A DNA stretch of 64,000 bases from Pseudomonas sp. QS1027 (GCF_002814235.1 NZ_PHSU01000015.1:210856-274855), one strand, 5' to 3'; positions 9,626-18,890 are shown, counted from the stretch's first letter. The notes: a model not told the origin generated them from the sequence alone. Program-made: numbers and translations.

Positions 9626-10180
9626 TCAGGTGTGAGGTTGCCAATGGTCACGCAACAGCCCGTACAGCAGCATGTCTTCGTAGACGCCATTCTTGAGAAA
9701 GGCGCCTTTCAGACAGCCTTCGTAGCGCAGTCCGGCTTTGTCCAGGACCCGTGCGGAGGCTTTGTTGCGCCTGAAACAATGACCGGCAATGCGCTGCAGC
9801 TTGCGTTCGACAAAGCCGTGCTCGAGCATCGCGCCGACCGCTTCGCCGGCATAACCACGGTTGCGATGCTGTGCCCCGATCCAATATCCCAGCTGCGCGC
9901 TGTGATGGGCCGGTGAAAGTCTCAGGTTGATAACGCCGATCAGTTCACGATTTTCACTCAAATGAATACCCAGTCCCATCTGACGAGCGGAGCGGTATTG
10001 CTCCTCCTGGTCGGCAATGAATTCCCGTGCATGTTCGACGGTGTAAGGCGAGGGGAGCGCCCCCGTGTTGCTGGCGATTTCCGGCTCATCCGCCAGCCAC
10101 GCCAACGTTTGCGCCTGCTCCGCTTGCAAGGGCATCAACAGCAGGCGTCGGGTGTTCAGGTGAGGTAAGGCGACACTCAT
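9626..10180 (-). CDS. GNAT family N-acetyltransferase (RimJ/RimL-like)
   Basis: This is a 184-residue acetyltransferase of the RimL subgroup. The start has the typical LNTRRLLLMPL, the core strand is LIGVINLRL, and the acetyl-CoA loop is QHRNRGYAGEAVGAML. It ends with the pattern GLRYEGCLKGAFLKNGVYED seen in ribosomal-protein Ser/Ala acetyltransferases and related small-substrate enzymes. It lies 19 bp upstream of phoD on the same strand and may share its transcript. The substrate cannot be inferred. Confidence 0.9.
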   Translation of the reverse strand: MSVALPHLNTRRLLLMPLQAEQAQTLAWLADEPEIASNTGALPSPYTVEHAREFIADQEEQYRSARQMGLGIHLSENRELIGVINLRLSPAHHSAQLGYWIGAQHRNRGYAGEAVGAMLEHGFVERKLQRIAGHCFRRNKASARVLDKAGLRYEGCLKGAFLKNGVYEDMLLYGLLRDHWQPHT

Positions 10181-10369
10181 GATGGGAGGTCCGTCCAGTC
10201 AAATTTTGCAAGACTGTACCTACATTGTGTCGTCTTCATTACATGGATAAATTTACTGTGTAACAGCTTGTAAGGCCCGATTTAGAGCCTTCAAATCGTA
10301 AATTAATGTTAACCGTTCGGTCATTTTCCGTTGCTAGCTTGGCGCCCCTAATCGAATGAGGGCATCGGA

Positions 10370-10777
10370 ATGAGAACCTGGGACGAACCCAAAAAGCGCA
10401 AGGCACACATCGAATTGATCCCCATGATCGACGTGATGATGTTCCTGTTGGTGTTCTTCGTACTGGTGAGCCTGAACGTGATTCCGGCACTGGGCATGAA
10501 GACGCAATTGCCGAGCGCGAGCAGTTCGCAGCAGCTCAAACCACAGAACAAATTCATCCTCACCCTGGGGCTCGCCGGCCAGTTGCAACTCGACGGCAAG
10601 GACATTGCCGTGGACGCGCTGGTGTCGGCACTCAAGGCGGCGCAGAAGCCGGACACCAAGTCGACGATCATCGTCAACAGCGACAAGGGCGTGGAAGTCG
10701 CGCGCCTGGTGGAAGTCATGGACACCTTGCGTCTGGGTGGCTTCACGTCCGTCTCCATTGCCACGCGTAAGTCCTGA
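10370..10777 (+). CDS. exbD: ExbD-type proton channel subunit
   Basis: A 135-residue protein of the ExbD/TolR family. It has one transmembrane helix (about residues 17-40, MIDVMMFLLVFFVLVSL) with the essential membrane Asp at the start (IPMIDVMM), and a periplasmic domain ending VMDTLRLGGFTSVSIATR. With ExbB it uses the proton gradient to energise TonB. It is the first gene of an exbD-tonB-receptor-exbB operon, an unusual order since exbB normally leads. A spacer of 189 bp upstream is the probable promoter region. Confidence 0.92.
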   Translation: MRTWDEPKKRKAHIELIPMIDVMMFLLVFFVLVSLNVIPALGMKTQLPSASSSQQLKPQNKFILTLGLAGQLQLDGKDIAVDALVSALKAAQKPDTKSTIIVNSDKGVEVARLVEVMDTLRLGGFTSVSIATRKS

Positions 10778-10779
10778 CC

Positions 10780-11505
10780 ATGTACGTCCTGTTTCGAGTC
10801 CGTCAGTGGCTGGGAAGCGTCCCGGCCATCGTGGCGCTGGTGCTGATTGCCATGGGCATCCAGTCCCAGCCGCTGAAGGTCCAGCCGGTGTACGACGAGT
10901 CGGCGGTCGAGTTGGCGTTGGTCGAGCCTGAGCCCGAACCCGAGCCGGTGGTTGAGCAAGAGCCGCCACCGCCGGTGATCGAGGACGAGGAGGCCGAGCC
11001 CGCGCCACCGCCGCCACCGCCCAAGCCGATGCCAAAGCCAGAACCAAAACCTGAGCCCAAGCCGAAACCTGTGCCCAAGCCACAGCCGGTGGCGGCCAAA
11101 CCGGCAGAGAAACCGGTCGAGGCCAAGCCCGCTACCGAGCCCGTGGTCGCCCGGGCACCGGCTCCGGCCGCGCCACCGCCACCACCGAAAGTCGACGGCC
11201 AGGCGCTGGAGGGCGGCTACCTCAAGGGCCTGCGCAACGAGCTGGATACCTACAAGCAGTACCCCACCGGACGTCAGGCCTCCCTCGAACGCCCCAGCGG
11301 CGAGGTGGTGGTCTGGTTGCTGGTGGACCGGCAGGGCCGTGTCCTCGACTCCGGAATCCAGACCCCGGCGCCGAGCATGCTGCTCAACCGTGCGGCAACC
11401 AACAGCCTGCATCGCATCAAGCAGGTCAAGCCTTTCCCTGAACAAGCCTTTGGCGGACGTAACGAGCAACGCTTCACCGCCACCTTCAACTACAGCGTGC
11501 AATAA
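10780..11505 (+). CDS. tonB: TonB-like energy transducer
   Basis: The 241-residue protein has an N-terminal membrane anchor (about residues 12-30), a long Pro-Glu/Pro-Lys rich span (about residues 47-135, with EPEPEP, PPPPPPKP and KPEPKPEPKPKP) able to cross the periplasm, and a C-terminal TonB domain (about 145-241) with PSGEVVVWLLVDRQGRV and AATNSLHRIKQVKPFP. It starts 2 bp after exbD. A TonB dedicated to one receptor is implied by its place in a four-gene unit with exbD, a receptor and exbB. Confidence 0.92.
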   Translation: MYVLFRVRQWLGSVPAIVALVLIAMGIQSQPLKVQPVYDESAVELALVEPEPEPEPVVEQEPPPPVIEDEEAEPAPPPPPPKPMPKPEPKPEPKPKPVPKPQPVAAKPAEKPVEAKPATEPVVARAPAPAAPPPPPKVDGQALEGGYLKGLRNELDTYKQYPTGRQASLERPSGEVVVWLLVDRQGRVLDSGIQTPAPSMLLNRAATNSLHRIKQVKPFPEQAFGGRNEQRFTATFNYSVQ

Positions 11506-11531
11506 AAGCACCGACGATCAGGAATACAGTG

Positions 11532-13811
11532 ATGAGGTTCTCAAAGATTCACCTGGCATTGATTGCCGCGAGCATGAGCCAAGGTGTCGCGTTGGCGGAC
11601 AGTAACGACAGTGACGTCGGTACCATCGGTGTCCAGGGAAAGGCGACCGTGGGTGGCGGTTACATGGTCCAGGAGGAGAGCATCAAGGGGCGCTCCACGG
11701 TGACCAAGGAAGCGCTGGACAAGCAGACCGCGACCGGCAACGCCATCGACAAGCTCAAGTACACCCCGGGCCTGAACATCTCCAGTGAAGACGCCACCGG
11801 CCTGGGCAGCTTCCGCTTCACCATGCGCGGGCTCAACTCCGACCAGGTGGGCATGTCCATCGACGGCATGCCGATCAACGACTCCGGCAACTACGCCTTG
11901 TACGCCAACCTGCTGGGCGACCCGGAGAACATCGACCAGATCTTCGTCACCCAGGGTTCGTCCGAGGCCGACGGTCCGCACATCGGTTCCAGCGGCGGCA
12001 ACATCGGCGTGGTGACCATTCGCCCGACCAAGGAAACCGGGGCCTTCGTCAAGCAGGTGGTTGGCAGCCATGCCACCACCAAGACCTTCGCCCGACTCAA
12101 CACCGGTGAGGTCAACGGCCTGAGCAACTGGCTGTCGTTCTCCCACACCGAAGGCCAGAAATGGCGCGGCAACGGTGCCGAGCGCGCTGACAAGGTCGAG
12201 TGGAACAGTTTCTTCGACATGGGCGGCGGCAACACCGCGAACCTGATCCTCAAGTACCACGAGCAGGAAAACGCCAGCTACAGCCAGCTGACCAAGGCCC
12301 AGTTCCAGAAATACGGGCGCACCTACGACCCGTACCCTTCGACCCCGGCCCTGGGCAGCAACGGCAAGATCAGCAGCTACGAAGGCCTGGCGCTCAACCC
12401 GTTCCAGACCTTTACCGGCGTGCTCAACACCCAGTTCAAACTGGCCGACAACCTGTCGCTGTCGGTGATCCCGTATTACTACTGGGGTAACGGCAGTGGT
12501 GTGGGCAGCTCGGCCTATGCCCTGAACAGCGGTTCCAACGTCGGCGGGGTCTTCGACCTGAGCAACCTGCCGACCGCCGCCCAGTACAACGCCGACGGCC
12601 AGCCGAACACCGGCGTCTACTACCGGCCTTCGCGGACCCAGACCTGGCGTCCGGGTATCACCACCAAACTGAACTGGGACCTGGACAGCCACAGCCTGCA
12701 ATTCGGCTACTGGTATGAGCGCGCGCGCCAGAGCCAGACCCAGCCGTTCATTCGCCTCAAGCAGAATGGCAAGCCGGAAAGCATCTGGCCGGATTCCGAT
12801 TATGTGGTCGATGCCAATGGCAACGAGGTCCAGGGGCGTGATCGCTTCACCGTGACCCCGGCGCAGAAAGTCTGGGCCCAGGATACCTGGTACTTCGCCC
12901 CGGACTGGACCCTGGTGGCGGGCCTGGCCTACATGAACGTCGAGCGTGACGGCACCAACCACGGCAGCATCACCGAGAAGGCGGAAAAGCGTCACCAGAC
13001 CTACAACAAGTTGCTGCCCAACGCCGGCCTGAAGTACCAGCTCGACGAGCATGACCAGCTGTTCTACAGCCTGTCGCGCAACATGCGCGTGCCGCAGAAC
13101 TACGTGTTGTATGACCAGGGCGCGGGCTCCATCGACTCCAAGCCGGAAACCAGCTGGAACCATGAGTTGGGCTGGCGCTACACCCAACAGGACATGACCG
13201 TCGCGGCCACCCTGTTCTACATGCAGTTCGAGAACCGCCAGGTGTCGTCCAAGGACATCAACGGCGACTTCGCCGACATCAACGCCGGCAGTGTCGACAA
13301 CAAGGGCCTGGAGCTTGAGTGGAGCGGGCTGCTGCCGCACAACTTCAACTTCTACACCTCCTACACCTACACCCGCGCCGAGCAGAAGGACAACCTGACC
13401 GTCTACAACGCCGGCAAGGCGATCCTGCTGCCGACCGCCGGCAAGCAGTTCGCCAACGTGCCGAAGAACATGCTGGCGGCCAACATCGGTTATGACGACG
13501 GCCTGTTCTACGGCACCTTCGGTGGCAAGTACACCAGCAAGCTGTATGGCGACCTGACCAACGACGAAGCCATCTCCGGACGCACCGTGTTCAACCTCGG
13601 CGCCGGTATCTACCTGCCGGTGGACAAGAAGGTGGTCAAGAGCGCGACCCTGCGCCTGAACGTCGACAACCTGTTCGACAAGAAGTACCTGGACGGCGTG
13701 TACACCACCAAGACCAATTCGGCGACCTACAGCGGTTTCCGCGATGGCGACCCGGCCTACATCGTGGGTCTGGACCGTACGGTGACCATGTCGCTGGAAG
13801 CGAATTTCTGA
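11532..13811 (+). CDS. TonB-dependent outer-membrane receptor
   Basis: A 759-residue receptor with a signal peptide (MRFSKIHLALIAASMSQGVALA), a possible TonB box around DVGTIGVQG, a plug domain with the usual TPGLNIS, FTMRGLNSDQVGMSIDGMPI and GSSEADGPHIGSSGGN, and a 22-strand-type barrel ending in TVTMSLEANF with terminal Phe. ATG 11532 has AGGA 8-10 bp upstream; a GTG at 11529 is the alternative. The ligand is unknown. Neighbouring PhoD-like and phospholipase D-like genes hint at a phosphorus- or lipid-related substrate, but that is inference. Confidence 0.9.
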   Translation: MRFSKIHLALIAASMSQGVALADSNDSDVGTIGVQGKATVGGGYMVQEESIKGRSTVTKEALDKQTATGNAIDKLKYTPGLNISSEDATGLGSFRFTMRGLNSDQVGMSIDGMPINDSGNYALYANLLGDPENIDQIFVTQGSSEADGPHIGSSGGNIGVVTIRPTKETGAFVKQVVGSHATTKTFARLNTGEVNGLSNWLSFSHTEGQKWRGNGAERADKVEWNSFFDMGGGNTANLILKYHEQENASYSQLTKAQFQKYGRTYDPYPSTPALGSNGKISSYEGLALNPFQTFTGVLNTQFKLADNLSLSVIPYYYWGNGSGVGSSAYALNSGSNVGGVFDLSNLPTAAQYNADGQPNTGVYYRPSRTQTWRPGITTKLNWDLDSHSLQFGYWYERARQSQTQPFIRLKQNGKPESIWPDSDYVVDANGNEVQGRDRFTVTPAQKVWAQDTWYFAPDWTLVAGLAYMNVERDGTNHGSITEKAEKRHQTYNKLLPNAGLKYQLDEHDQLFYSLSRNMRVPQNYVLYDQGAGSIDSKPETSWNHELGWRYTQQDMTVAATLFYMQFENRQVSSKDINGDFADINAGSVDNKGLELEWSGLLPHNFNFYTSYTYTRAEQKDNLTVYNAGKAILLPTAGKQFANVPKNMLAANIGYDDGLFYGTFGGKYTSKLYGDLTNDEAISGRTVFNLGAGIYLPVDKKVVKSATLRLNVDNLFDKKYLDGVYTTKTNSATYSGFRDGDPAYIVGLDRTVTMSLEANF

Positions 13812-13851
13812 TGTTTGTCCCACGCGTATTACCGACAGAGGTCACCCGATC

Positions 13852-14499
13852 ATGGACATGAACCTGCTTCACGAAATCACCTTCTATGTGATGTATGCGG
13901 CCCTGGCGATTGCGATCTTCATCGCCATCGAGCGCGCCATCTACTTCGCTTATGTCCGGCGCTCGGCCCGGGCGCTGATGGAGGCCCTGGGCTCCCATGT
14001 ACACAGCGCGAAGGACCTGCCGCAGGCGTTGACCCGGCGTGACAGCCTGCCGTTGGACATGGCCTCGGCAGTACTGGCGCAGAAGGCGACCCACGGTCCG
14101 CGCAAGGACCTGGACGATGTGATCGACACCCAGTACCTGGCCAGCCGCGCGCCGTTGGCCCGTAGCCTGTGGATCATCGAGACCATCACCACCGCCGCGC
14201 CGCTGCTCGGTTTGCTGGGGACCATCCTCGGCATCATCGATACCTTCAAGGCCTTGGCCAGCGCCGGTGTTTCCGACCCTGGGCAGATCTCCGGTGGTAT
14301 CGGGACGGCCTTGTTCGCCACCGGCCTGGGGATTGCCATCGCGTTGTTCTGCGTGGTGTTCCACAACTTCTTCCAGGACAGCCTGGAGCGCATCAACGAC
14401 CAGCTCAAGATGTTGCTGATCCGTGCGTCGAGCGGTGCTCGTGTGCAGAGCGAAGTGCCGCATCGGGCGGCGAGTCCGGTGCAGTTGCAGACGGCCTGA
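13852..14499 (+). CDS. exbB: ExbB/TolQ/MotA-type proton channel subunit
   Basis: A 215-residue protein with three transmembrane segments: about residues 8-30, then a hydrophobic pair at about 105-130 and 150-175. The family signature TTAAPLLGLLGTILGIIDTF and the third helix GGIGTALFATGLGIAIALFC are clear. It completes the ExbB-ExbD-TonB complex for the receptor encoded upstream, 40 bp away. A REP-type palindrome follows. Confidence 0.93.
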   Translation: MDMNLLHEITFYVMYAALAIAIFIAIERAIYFAYVRRSARALMEALGSHVHSAKDLPQALTRRDSLPLDMASAVLAQKATHGPRKDLDDVIDTQYLASRAPLARSLWIIETITTAAPLLGLLGTILGIIDTFKALASAGVSDPGQISGGIGTALFATGLGIAIALFCVVFHNFFQDSLERINDQLKMLLIRASSGARVQSEVPHRAASPVQLQTA

Positions 14500-14514
14500 C
14501 CCACCACTGTCCCC

Positions 14515-14600
14515 TTGTAGGAGCCGGCTTGCTGGCGATAGCGGCCGATCAGGCGATGCAAGACTGCCTGGCCTCATCGCCAGCAAGCCGGCTCCTACAA
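14515..14600. repeat. REP/BIME-type palindrome
   Basis: Perfect 25-bp inverted arms at 14515-14539 and 14576-14600 (core GTAGGAGCCGGCTTGCTGGC) enclose a partly self-complementary 36-bp loop (AGGC...GCCT). It lies in the exbB to phospholipase spacer, as Pseudomonas REP elements usually do. It may act in transcript stabilisation or termination. The arms contain GCCGGC, the predicted site of the restriction enzyme at 52955. Confidence 0.92.
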
Positions 14601-14665
14601 ATTGGGATTGGGGTAAGCCCGTTCGCAGAGGCACAGGCCGTTTTATTTTCCTGGACGAGACCCTT

Positions 14666-15904
14666 ATGTCCCCTTTCCTGACGTTTAAACCGACGCTGTT
14701 GCGCGTCGGCATGGCGAGCCTTGTCGGCCTGCTGCTCAGTCCGCTGGCCCAGGCGGACTTTTCCATTCCCGGTTTCGAGCTGGTGCATACCGTCCCGCTC
14801 GCCACCGATCTCGGCGCCCCCGATTTGCGTCAACCCGGTCCGGTCTGGATCGAACTCTTCGACGGCGCCAAAAGCCGCATCGACATTGGCCAGTTCTATG
14901 CCGCGGACCATCCCGGTTCGGTGATGGACAAGGTCATTGAAAGCCTCGAAGCCGCCGGCAAGCGTGGCGTGAAGATTCGTTTCCTGCTGGAAGAGAAGGG
15001 GGTGAAGCTTTCCGAAGAAGCCACCCTAGAACGGCTGCGCAAGATCCCCAACCTGACCTTCCGCGTCCTGCCCTACGCACGCCTGAGTGGCGGCATCATC
15101 CACGCCAAGTACCTGGTGGTGGATGGCCGGCAGGCGTTTATCGGCAGCCAGAACTTCGACTGGCGCTCGCTTGAGCACATCCATGAAACCGGCTTGCTTG
15201 TCAGCGAGGCAACGATGGTCGGCCAGGTCCAGGCGATCTTCGACCAGGACTGGAAGGCCCAGGCCGCGTTGGCGGCAAGCAAGCCGGTGCCATTGCCCAA
15301 GGCCGGGAAAGAGCCGGCGCGCACCGGTAACTACCTGGTGGCCAGCCCGCAACGCTACAACCCGCCGGGTGTCGGCGATTCACAGCTGGAATTACCGCGT
15401 TTGCTGGCCGAGGCCAAGCATGAAGTGCGGGTGCAATTGCTCGACTATGCACCGCTGTCCTACGGCCCTGACAAAACCCGTCCGTACTACGCCGTGATTG
15501 ATAACGCGGTACGTGCGGCGGCGGCGCGCGGGGTGTCGATCAAGTTGATGGTCTCCGACTGGAACACCGGAAAACCAGAAATCGCCTACCTCAAGAGCCT
15601 GGCGGTCCTGCCCAATGTGCAGGTCAAGATCGTCACCTTGCCGCAGGACCCGCAGGGCTTTATCCCCTATGCGCGAGTTATCCACAGCAAGACCATGGAG
15701 ATCGACGGGCAGGTGGCCTGGGTCGGGACCAGCAACTGGCTCGGCGGCTACCTCGACAACTCGCGCAACCTGGAAGTGGTGATGCACAACAGCGCCATGG
15801 CTGAGCGGATCGAGGCCTTGCATGAGCAACTGTGGGACGGGCCGTATGCCTGGTCGCTGGATGTCGCCCGGGATTATCCGGCGCCGCATCCGGGCAAACC
15901 CTGA
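14666..15904 (+). CDS. Secreted phospholipase D-like protein (two HKD motifs)
   Basis: A 412-residue protein starting at ATG 14666, which gives a signal peptide (VGMASLVGLLLSPLAQA); the frame is open further upstream but that would read through the REP element. Two PLD half-sites are visible: IIHAKYLVVDGRQAFIGSQN (about residue 145) and VIHSKTMEIDGQVAWVGTSN (about residue 340). Both keep His-x-Lys, and both carry the downstream Gly-x-x-Asn. It probably hydrolyses a phosphodiester in the periplasm or outside the cell. Substrate (phospholipid, other) unknown. Separated from exbB by the REP element. Confidence 0.88.
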   Translation: MSPFLTFKPTLLRVGMASLVGLLLSPLAQADFSIPGFELVHTVPLATDLGAPDLRQPGPVWIELFDGAKSRIDIGQFYAADHPGSVMDKVIESLEAAGKRGVKIRFLLEEKGVKLSEEATLERLRKIPNLTFRVLPYARLSGGIIHAKYLVVDGRQAFIGSQNFDWRSLEHIHETGLLVSEATMVGQVQAIFDQDWKAQAALAASKPVPLPKAGKEPARTGNYLVASPQRYNPPGVGDSQLELPRLLAEAKHEVRVQLLDYAPLSYGPDKTRPYYAVIDNAVRAAAARGVSIKLMVSDWNTGKPEIAYLKSLAVLPNVQVKIVTLPQDPQGFIPYARVIHSKTMEIDGQVAWVGTSNWLGGYLDNSRNLEVVMHNSAMAERIEALHEQLWDGPYAWSLDVARDYPAPHPGKP

Positions 15905-15980
15905 TCCTTACGCGCAGTAGCTGTCGGAAGCTACCTCCAGGGAATTTGTGTCATACGCAATCTGTGTGTTCGACACCGTA

Positions 15981-16056
15981 CTGTAGGAGCAGGGCTTGCC
16001 CGCGAAGGCGTACCTGAAGGCGCCAAAGGCTTCGCTGGCAAGCCAGACTCCTACAG
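15981..16056. repeat. REP-type imperfect palindrome
   Basis: CTGTAGGAGCAGGGCTTGCC at the left and GGCAAGCCAGACTCCTACAG at the right form an imperfect hairpin with a 36-bp middle. It sits between the ends of two convergent genes (phospholipase D-like and permease) and could terminate both. Confidence 0.85.
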
Positions 16057-16083
16057 TTTGCGGTGCACTCGGCTTTTTATTTT

Positions 16084-17484
16084 TCAGCTGACGGTACGCA
16101 TCCGGCCCTTGGCCAGCCGCAGCCGGTACAAGCCATAGATGAACAACACCCAAAACGGCATCACATACACCGAGACACTGATCCCCGGAATCATCAGCAT
16201 CACCGCCAGGATCAGCGCGACGAAGGCCAGGCACAGGTAGTTGCTGAACGGGGTCCAGAAGGCCTTGAAGCCCGGGACCACGCCTTGCCGTTCCATGGCC
16301 TTGCGGAATTTCAGGTGGGTCAGGCTGATCACGATCCAGTTGATGATCAACGAGGCCACCACCAGCGCCATCAACAGTTCCAGCGCTTCATGGGGCGCCA
16401 CGTAGTTGACCACCACGCACAGCAGGGTCACGAGGGCCGAGACCCCGATGGCCCGTACTGGCACGCCTTGCTTGTTCAGTTTCATCAGGGATTTCGGTGC
16501 ATCGCCTTGCTCGGCCAGGCCGAACAGCATGCGGCTGTTGCAGTACACGCCGCTGTTATAGACCGACAGGGCGGCGGTCAGCACTACCACGTTGAGGATC
16601 TGCGCCGCCGTGTCGCTGCCGATCAGGGCGAAAATCTGCACGAACGGGCTGCCGCTGTAGGCGTCGCCGGAAGCACCGAGGGTGGTCAGCAACTGGTCCC
16701 ACGGATACAGCGACAACAGCACGGTAAGGGCGCCGACGTAGAAGATCAGGATCCGCAACACCACCTGGTTGATCGCCTTGGGGATCACCTTGCGCGGTTC
16801 GCTGGCCTCGGCGGCGGTGATGCCCACCAGCTCCAGGCCGCCGAAGGAAAACATGATGAAACACAGCGCCATCAGCAGGCCGCTGAAACCGTTGGGGAAG
16901 AACCCGCCGTGGCTCCACAGGTTGCTGACCGAGGCTTGTGGGCCGCCGGTGCCGCTGATCAGCAGGTAGCAACCGAGGGCGATCATGCCAATGATCGCCA
17001 CCACCTTGATGATCGCGAACCAGAATTCGGTTTCGCCGAATACCTTGACGTTGGTCAGGTTGATCAGGTTGACCAGCACGAAGAACACCGCCGCGCTGAC
17101 CCAGGACGGCACATCGGGCCACCAGAACTGCACGTACTTGCCGACGGCCGTGAGTTCGGCCATGCCCACCAGCACGTAGAGCACCCAGTAGTTCCAGCCG
17201 CAGAGAAAGCCCGCGTAGCCGCCCCAGTATTTATGGGCGAAGTGGCTGAACGAGCCGGCTACCGGCTCCTCGACGATCATCTCGCCGAGCTGGCGCATGA
17301 TCAGGAACGCGACGAACCCACAGATCGCATAACCGAGGATCATCGCCGGGCCCGCGGACTTGAGCACGCCGGCAGAACCCAGGAACAGCCCGGTGCCGAT
17401 GGCCCCACCCAGGGAAATCAGCTGGATATGGCGGTTTTTCAGGCCGCGCTTGAGCAAACCCGGTGTCAGGTTTTCACCCGTCAT
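16084..17484 (-). CDS. aroP: Aromatic amino acid permease (AroP/PheP-like, APC family)
   Basis: A 466-residue permease with about 12 transmembrane helices. It has the AAT subfamily signature NRHIQLISLGGAIGTGLFLG near the N-terminus and FAHKYWGGYAGFLCGWNYWV, close to E. coli PheP/AroP in every block I can compare. It imports phenylalanine, tyrosine or tryptophan with protons. Start at ATG 17484, with AAGGTG about 6 bp upstream; 26 further codons are open but unsupported. Single gene, flanked by a REP element downstream. Confidence 0.85.
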   Translation of the reverse strand: MTGENLTPGLLKRGLKNRHIQLISLGGAIGTGLFLGSAGVLKSAGPAMILGYAICGFVAFLIMRQLGEMIVEEPVAGSFSHFAHKYWGGYAGFLCGWNYWVLYVLVGMAELTAVGKYVQFWWPDVPSWVSAAVFFVLVNLINLTNVKVFGETEFWFAIIKVVAIIGMIALGCYLLISGTGGPQASVSNLWSHGGFFPNGFSGLLMALCFIMFSFGGLELVGITAAEASEPRKVIPKAINQVVLRILIFYVGALTVLLSLYPWDQLLTTLGASGDAYSGSPFVQIFALIGSDTAAQILNVVVLTAALSVYNSGVYCNSRMLFGLAEQGDAPKSLMKLNKQGVPVRAIGVSALVTLLCVVVNYVAPHEALELLMALVVASLIINWIVISLTHLKFRKAMERQGVVPGFKAFWTPFSNYLCLAFVALILAVMLMIPGISVSVYVMPFWVLFIYGLYRLRLAKGRMRTVS

Positions 17485-17705
17485 TGCTTCACCTTCTCTA
17501 GTTTTTCTTCTCGGTGTCGACCTGAGCGGGCCAGGCGTGTAACCGGTACTGATGCTCGACATAAGCGGCGTGGATATTAAATCCCGAAGGTGCGGGGCTC
17601 AAGTATTACGCGGCTTCGAGGGGGAAATAGAGAAGAAACTGTAGGAGTGGGGCAAGCCTCGAGGGTGCAGGGTGCACACTCGAGGCCGGTGAGAAGGGCT
17701 CCCGC

Positions 17706-17942
17706 TCAGGCGCCGTGCTCTGCCCGTTGGACCAGCCAGCGCAGGGCATCGTCCATTGGCACCTGGTAATGCCGTTCGACCGATTGCGACCCCTGGGGGC
17801 TGTAGTGCTCGGTATAGCGGCTGAGGATCAGGTGGCGTTGGTCGTCCGATAGTCGCAGGCTGACCTCGTGGCAGAACAGGTCGCTGCCGGCGGGTTTACT
17901 CACCCGCTGTTCCAGAATCAGTGCCCGCTGTTCAGAAACCAT
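17706..17942 (-). CDS. Conserved hypothetical 78-residue protein downstream of mlaA
   Basis: A small soluble protein starting MVSEQRALILEQRVSKP at ATG 17942, which overlaps the mlaA stop by 11 bp, so it is translationally coupled to mlaA. It contains ERHYQVPMDDALRWLVQ near the end. No recognised domain, signal peptide or membrane segment. Longer frames (up to 113 codons) run antiparallel through mlaA sequence and are less likely. Function unknown. Confidence 0.7.
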   Translation of the reverse strand: MVSEQRALILEQRVSKPAGSDLFCHEVSLRLSDDQRHLILSRYTEHYSPQGSQSVERHYQVPMDDALRWLVQRAEHGA

Positions 17943-18720
17943 CCTGGACGGCTCCCTGGCAGCGGTCTTTCTCCGGCTGGGTGCTGCCCTGTTTACCTTC
18001 CTGCACGAAAGCCGCGCGATGTTCGGCGACAACATTACGCATGGCACTGTAGTAGTCCGGCAGTTTTTTCAGGCTGTCGGTAAGCGGCAGCAGTTCGGCG
18101 CGCTGGTCGATGACGCCGCCGACCAGGTTGACCGTTTCCAGGGTCTTGACGGTGTCGCTGTTGGTGCCGAAGGGGTTGAAGGCCAGGCCGAGTACGCGTC
18201 CGGCGGCGTCGCGGGCGTTGCCGGTGCCCAGCAGCGGCAGTTCGATGATGGGCCCGTTGCCGATGCCCCAGACGCCAAAGGTCTGGCCGAAGTCGGCGGT
18301 GTGACGGGGGATGCCCATCGGGTCCGAAACGTCGATCAGGCCCGCGACGCCGAGGGTGGTGTTGACTGTGAAACGTCCCAGGGTTGTGGCCGAACGTTTC
18401 AGGTTGCCTTGCAGCAAGTCGTTGACGAAGACCTTGGGCTCGCCAAAGTTGGTGGTGAAGTTATGCACACCGCGCTGGAAGAAATTCGGCAGGTGGAGAT
18501 ATCCACGGGCCACGGGGGCCAGGGCATAGTCATCGACGACCCTGTTGAAGGCGAAAATCCCCCGGTTGACCCGCTGGGCCGGGTCGAACACCGGGTGGTC
18601 GACTTGCGCGCAACTGGCGCTCGCCACCGGGGCCTGGCTGCTGCAGCCGGCCAGGTACGAAACGGTCAGCAACAGCGCGACGTGACGGAGCAGGGCGGGC
18701 GAACACTTGAGCGGGGGCAT
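17932..18720 (-). CDS. mlaA: MlaA/VacJ phospholipid-transport lipoprotein
   Basis: A 262-residue lipoprotein with lipobox LAGC (acylated Cys at about residue 26) and the MlaA signature INRGIF-like RVNRGIFAFNRVVDDYALAP, then NFFTN-type segment HNFTTNFGEPKVFVNDLLQG and DFGQTFGVWGIGNGPIIELP. MlaA sits in the outer membrane with porins and passes misplaced phospholipids from the outer leaflet to the Mla shuttle. Start ATG 18720; a TTG two codons upstream is in frame. Divergent from the response regulator at 18891. Confidence 0.94.
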   Translation of the reverse strand: MPPLKCSPALLRHVALLLTVSYLAGCSSQAPVASASCAQVDHPVFDPAQRVNRGIFAFNRVVDDYALAPVARGYLHLPNFFQRGVHNFTTNFGEPKVFVNDLLQGNLKRSATTLGRFTVNTTLGVAGLIDVSDPMGIPRHTADFGQTFGVWGIGNGPIIELPLLGTGNARDAAGRVLGLAFNPFGTNSDTVKTLETVNLVGGVIDQRAELLPLTDSLKKLPDYYSAMRNVVAEHRAAFVQEGKQGSTQPEKDRCQGAVQDGF

Positions 18721-18890
18721 GGGCAAACAATCTCTGCGGAATAAGGGCGGCCGATGCTGGCAGCCGCGCCTTGCGCAAAGATGTCTGCTTTATTGCTGGA
18801 CTGATGGTTTGTTACCGCATTGAAATATATGACGGAGCGCGGCGAATGGTTTTAGATGGAGCTCTTTCCCATTTCGAGTGATGGCCGCCG

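Noticed and set aside
10255..10275. Possible Pho box (CTGTGTAACAGCTTGTAA) before exbD
   Set aside because: Only about half the positions of the CTGTCAT-N4-CTGTCAT consensus match in the second half-site, so PhoB control is not supported by sequence.
11541..13823. 760-codon minus-strand frame opposite the TonB-dependent receptor
   Set aside because: Covers the receptor exactly, has no domain and has Val/Gly/His-rich shadow composition.
16063..17580. 505-codon plus-strand frame opposite aroP
   Set aside because: His/Gln/Asp-rich shadow of a membrane protein. The minus-strand permease motifs are decisive.
17640..17680. REP-like sequence CTGTAGGAGTGGGGCAAGCC near 17640
   Set aside because: A single half-site without a proper inverted partner, so it is not listed as a complete REP element.
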